Below are positions 61,670 to 64,000 of a stretch of 64,000 bases of DNA, one piece after another. A model generated the notes under the pieces. The model did no database searches. It was not told the origin of the DNA and worked only from the letters and a program-made list of their open reading frames with translations. The stretch is from Dehalococcoidia bacterium (GTDB taxonomy: Bacteria > Chloroflexota > Dehalococcoidia > Tepidiformales > Tepidiformaceae), in assembly GCA_020850615.1 (NCBI GenBank), contig JADZEI010000004.1, positions 1-64,000 of the forward strand, read 5' to 3'. Every line of letters begins with the position of its first letter. Within the stretch, counting starts at the first letter, position 1. Position numbers and translations under genes: made by a program.

Positions 61670-62587
61670 GTGGCCGGCTACGCCCTTCGCCGCATCCTCT
61701 CTTTCATCCCCCTCATCTGGGCCATCGCGACCATCACCTTCTTCCTGATGCATACGGTGCCGGGTGGCCCCTTCGATACCGAAAAGCCCCTGCCACCCGC
61801 GGCCAAGGCCAACCTCGAAGCCAAGTACGACCTCGACGGCAGCCTCCTCGACCAGTACGTCGCCTTCCTCAGGACCCTCAGCAAGGGTGACCTCGGCATC
61901 TCCTTCAACCAGGACCGCCCCGTCAAGGACATCATCAGCGAACGGCTGCCGAAGACCCTCCAGCTCGGCGTCTGCGCCTTCGCCTTCGCACTCGCCGGCG
62001 GCCTCACCCTCGGCATCGTCGCCGCTACGAACCACAACCGCTGGCCCGACTACGCCAGCGTCTTCATCGCCACCGTCGGCGCCGCCGTCCCGAACTTCGT
62101 CGTCGGCGTCTTCCTGATCATCTTCTTCGCGCTCAAGCTCGGCTGGTTCGACGTCATCGGCTGGGAGTTCGGCAACCCGCGCACCATGGTCCTGCCCACG
62201 GTCGCCCTCGGGCTCCTGCCCCTGGCCTTCATCGCCCGCATCACCCGCGCATCCATGCTCGAAGTCATGCGCCAGGACTACATCCGCACCGCCCGCTCCA
62301 AGGGCGTCACCGAGCGCGTCGTCATCATGCAGCACGCCATCCGCAACGCCCTGATCCCCGTGCTCACCGTCGCCGGCCCCATCTTCGCCGGCCTCATCAC
62401 CGGCTCCTTCGTTGTCGAACGCTTTTTCGCCGTCGGCGGCGTCGGAACCGCCTTCGTCGATGCCGTCTCCCTCCGCGATTACGGCATGATCATGGGCACC
62501 ACCCTGCTCTATGCCATGGCCATCGCCGTCGTGAACCTCGTCGTCGACCTCGCCTACGGCTTCGCCGACCCGCGGATCAGGTACTGA
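61670..62587 (+). CDS. Peptide/nickel ABC transporter permease, DppB type
   Basis: A 305-residue permease with six membrane helices and the EAA loop RTARSKGVTERVVIMQHAIR. The usual length of the family is kept. The start is GTG 61670, with CGGAGG 5-6 nt upstream. It is co-transcribed with the DppC-type gene, which starts one base after its stop. Confidence 0.94.
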   Translation: MAGYALRRILSFIPLIWAIATITFFLMHTVPGGPFDTEKPLPPAAKANLEAKYDLDGSLLDQYVAFLRTLSKGDLGISFNQDRPVKDIISERLPKTLQLGVCAFAFALAGGLTLGIVAATNHNRWPDYASVFIATVGAAVPNFVVGVFLIIFFALKLGWFDVIGWEFGNPRTMVLPTVALGLLPLAFIARITRASMLEVMRQDYIRTARSKGVTERVVIMQHAIRNALIPVLTVAGPIFAGLITGSFVVERFFAVGGVGTAFVDAVSLRDYGMIMGTTLLYAMAIAVVNLVVDLAYGFADPRIRY

Positions 62588-62588
62588 T

Positions 62589-63554
62589 ATGGCGACCACC
62601 GCACCCGCCATCCCCCTCCCCGGCGACGACGCCATCCTCTCCGTGAAGCAGCGCGGCCTCTGGGCCCAGGCCTGGCAGCGCCTCGTCCGCAACCGCCTCG
62701 CGGTCGTCGGCGGCGCCCTGCTCGCCGTCATCATGCTCATCGCCCTGCTCGCCACCGCCGTGCCCCTCGTCGAACGCTACGATCCCGGCGAAACCGCCCC
62801 CCGCGAGTCCCTCCAGGGCCCCAGCCTCGATCACTTCCTCGGCACCGATAACCTCGGCCGCGACACGTGGGCGCGCACCTGGCAGGGCCTCCGCATCTCC
62901 CTCCAGATCGGCGTCGGCACACAGATCATCGTCGTCACCATCGGCGTTCTCATCGGTGCCGCAGCTGCCCTCGGCGGCAAATGGACCGACTCGCTCCTCA
63001 TGCGCCTGGTCGACATCGCCTACGCCTTCCCCGACCTGCTCGCCATCATCATCCTCAAGGCCGTCCTCTCCGGGCGCGGCTGGCCCATCATCGGCGACGG
63101 CGACCCGCAGATACCCGGCCTCTCCGGCGAAGTCCTCCAGGTCATCCTCGCCATCTCCCTCGTCGGCTGGGTCACCGTCGCGCGCCTCGTCCGCGGCCAG
63201 ATGCTCTCGCTCAAGGAATCCGACTACGTGCTCGCCGCCCGCGCCATCGGCGCCTCCCAGCGGCGGATCGTCTTCACCCACATGCTGCCCAACACCATGG
63301 GCCCGATCATCGTCGCCGTGACCTTCGGCATCCCCACCGCCATCTATGCCGAGGCCGTCCTCGCCATCATCGGCTTTGGCCTCGAACCCCCCACCGCCAG
63401 CCTCGGCACCCTCGTCTACGACGGCTACATCTACTTCCGCGCGAACGAATGGCTGCTCACCGTGCCCGCCGCATCCATCGCCATCCTGATGCTCTGTTTC
63501 ACCTTCTTGGGCGACGGCCTGCGCGACGCACTGGACCCCCGCACCCGCCGCTGA
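62589..63554 (+). CDS. Peptide/nickel ABC transporter permease, DppC type
   Basis: A 321-residue permease. The N-terminal OppC-type segment (WQRLVRNRLAVVGGALLAVI) is followed by the core with ARAIGASQRRIVFTHMLPN as EAA loop and the closing FTFLGDGLRDALDPRTRR. Its ATPase partners are not in the window. It ends 45 bp before the tRNA gene. Confidence 0.94.
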   Translation: MATTAPAIPLPGDDAILSVKQRGLWAQAWQRLVRNRLAVVGGALLAVIMLIALLATAVPLVERYDPGETAPRESLQGPSLDHFLGTDNLGRDTWARTWQGLRISLQIGVGTQIIVVTIGVLIGAAAALGGKWTDSLLMRLVDIAYAFPDLLAIIILKAVLSGRGWPIIGDGDPQIPGLSGEVLQVILAISLVGWVTVARLVRGQMLSLKESDYVLAARAIGASQRRIVFTHMLPNTMGPIIVAVTFGIPTAIYAEAVLAIIGFGLEPPTASLGTLVYDGYIYFRANEWLLTVPAASIAILMLCFTFLGDGLRDALDPRTRR

Positions 63555-63557
63555 GCG

Positions 63558-63585
63558 TTGCCGCTAGGGCCGCGGATGCTACGAT
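63558..63585 (+). promoter_or_regulatory. Promoter of tRNA-Ala
   Basis: TTGCCG (63558-63563) and TACGAT (63580-63585) with a 16-bp spacer; the predicted start is near 63592, 8 nt before the tRNA. Confidence 0.45.
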
Positions 63586-63599
63586 AGTCAGGTTCGCGT

Positions 63600-63675
63600 G
63601 GGGACGTAGCTCAGCTGGGAGAGCACAACACTGGCAGTGTTGGGGTCAGGGGTTCGAATCCCCTCGTCTCCACCA
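63600..63675 (+). tRNA. tRNA-Ala (anticodon GGC)
   Basis: A 76-nt cloverleaf with encoded CCA. The acceptor stem GGGGACG/CGTCTCC keeps the G3-U70 wobble that marks alanine tRNAs. The D stem is GCTC/GAGC, the anticodon loop CTGGCAG gives anticodon GGC, and the T arm is GGGGTTCGAATCCCC. It reads GCC and GCU codons. Confidence 0.97.
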
Positions 63676-63690
63676 ACCGAACCACGCACA

Positions 63691-63725
63691 AAGGCGGCGC
63701 CCGTTCGGGCGCCGCCTTCTTCTTT
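63691..63725 (+). terminator. Rho-independent terminator after tRNA-Ala
   Basis: AAGGCGGCGCCCG (63691-63703) and CGGGCGCCGCCTT (63706-63718) form a perfect 13-bp stem, followed by CTTCTTT. Confidence 0.9.
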
Positions 63726-63896
63726 GCCCCTGGCCATCCCACCGGTCGGAAGCGAGTTCCTCATCGGGGCCAGCACCAGCTGCCAGGGCAACCGGCCGGA
63801 CTCGGGGCGACCTTGCTTCGAATCTACGGCCCCGCCGGTGTCCGGCGTATCACGCCCCACCCGCCGCGCGTGCAGGCGTCGTAACACGCCGGCCGC

Positions 63897-64000
63897 CTAT
63901 CCCTCCCCGGTACCCTGCGCCAGCGGAGGCAGCCGGAACGGCCCCGCCAGCCGCGCGTAGAGCGTCCCGAACGACCCTGCGCCCACGAGCACCCCCGCCA
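63897..64000 (-). CDS. 3' end of an unidentified protein, cut by the window edge
   Basis: Thirty-three codons are visible before a TAG at 63897-63899, with high GC at third positions, as in real genes here. The visible end includes AGVLVGAGSFGTLYARLAG, which is hydrophobic and could be the end of a membrane protein. No family can be assigned. The 171 bp between this stop and the tRNA terminator show nothing else. Confidence 0.5.
   Translation of the reverse strand, partial: AGVLVGAGSFGTLYARLAGPFRLPPLAQGTGEG

Noticed and set aside
63588-63887. Minus-strand reading frame of 99 codons across the tRNA
   Set aside because: It is antisense to tRNA-Ala and its terminator; the peptide ending in LSQLSYVPT is a well-known artefact of reading alanine tRNA genes backwards.

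Overview
This 64-kb window is chromosomal DNA of a very GC-rich bacterium. It is gene-dense, uses many GTG and TTG starts, and is full of 4-bp stop/start overlaps. It shows no phage, insertion sequence, CRISPR array or rRNA. The mix of features is best matched, by inference only, by a Chloroflexota bacterium, perhaps of the Tepidiforma type: two peptide-transporter operons with lipoprotein binding proteins, a molybdenum hydroxylase, DUF2207 membrane proteins, a Wzx/Wzy-type exopolysaccharide locus, a B12-binding MerR regulator and a selenocysteine redoxin.

Layout. 1-355: no gene, unexplained GC-rich sequence with a candidate promoter. 355-2969: two paralogous small proteins, a SixA-type phosphatase and an exopolyphosphatase. 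3035-7034: a peptide ABC transporter operon whose binding-protein gene carries a frameshift. 7341-11297: a molybdenum hydroxylase operon with a MoaD-like protein. 11360-13891: a DUF2207 protein with the DUF2207 domain in tandem. 13891-14052: a small inverted-repeat element that forms the 3' end of the next gene. 13929-15140: a thioredoxin-fold gene interrupted by one in-frame UGA followed by a bacterial SECIS-like hairpin, which I read as a selenoprotein. 15231-18401: glycerophosphodiesterase, enoyl-CoA hydratase, PAP2/DUF2238 fusion.

18544-47105 is one large exopolysaccharide locus. It holds nucleotide-sugar enzymes (UDP-xylose synthase-like, epimerases, UDP-glucose dehydrogenase, Gfo/Idh oxidoreductase, two DegT aminotransferases), an initiating phosphoglycosyltransferase, eight or nine glycosyltransferases, a Wzx flippase, a Wzy polymerase, a split Wzz plus CpsD-like kinase pair, a polysaccharide deacetylase, a secreted glycoside hydrolase and a WecG/TagA enzyme. 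An unlisted 48-residue two-helix membrane protein lies between kinase and polymerase. A short motif recurs upstream of several of these genes. Next to the locus (48416-52087) is a group of regulators, three of which have receiver-like domains without the phosphoacceptor aspartate, plus one normal OmpR regulator and a sensorless histidine kinase.

52243-59370 holds housekeeping genes: cysteine desulfurase, hemB, a CarH-like B12 photoreceptor regulator with an NAD-binding protein, a Fur-family regulator and purU. At least two regulator genes here have a TTGACA-18-hexamer-6 promoter that would start transcription at the start codon, so they are probably leaderless. 59807-63554 is a second peptide transporter operon, again without ATPase genes. 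tRNA-Ala(GGC) with a strong terminator follows, and the window ends inside a gene on the minus strand.
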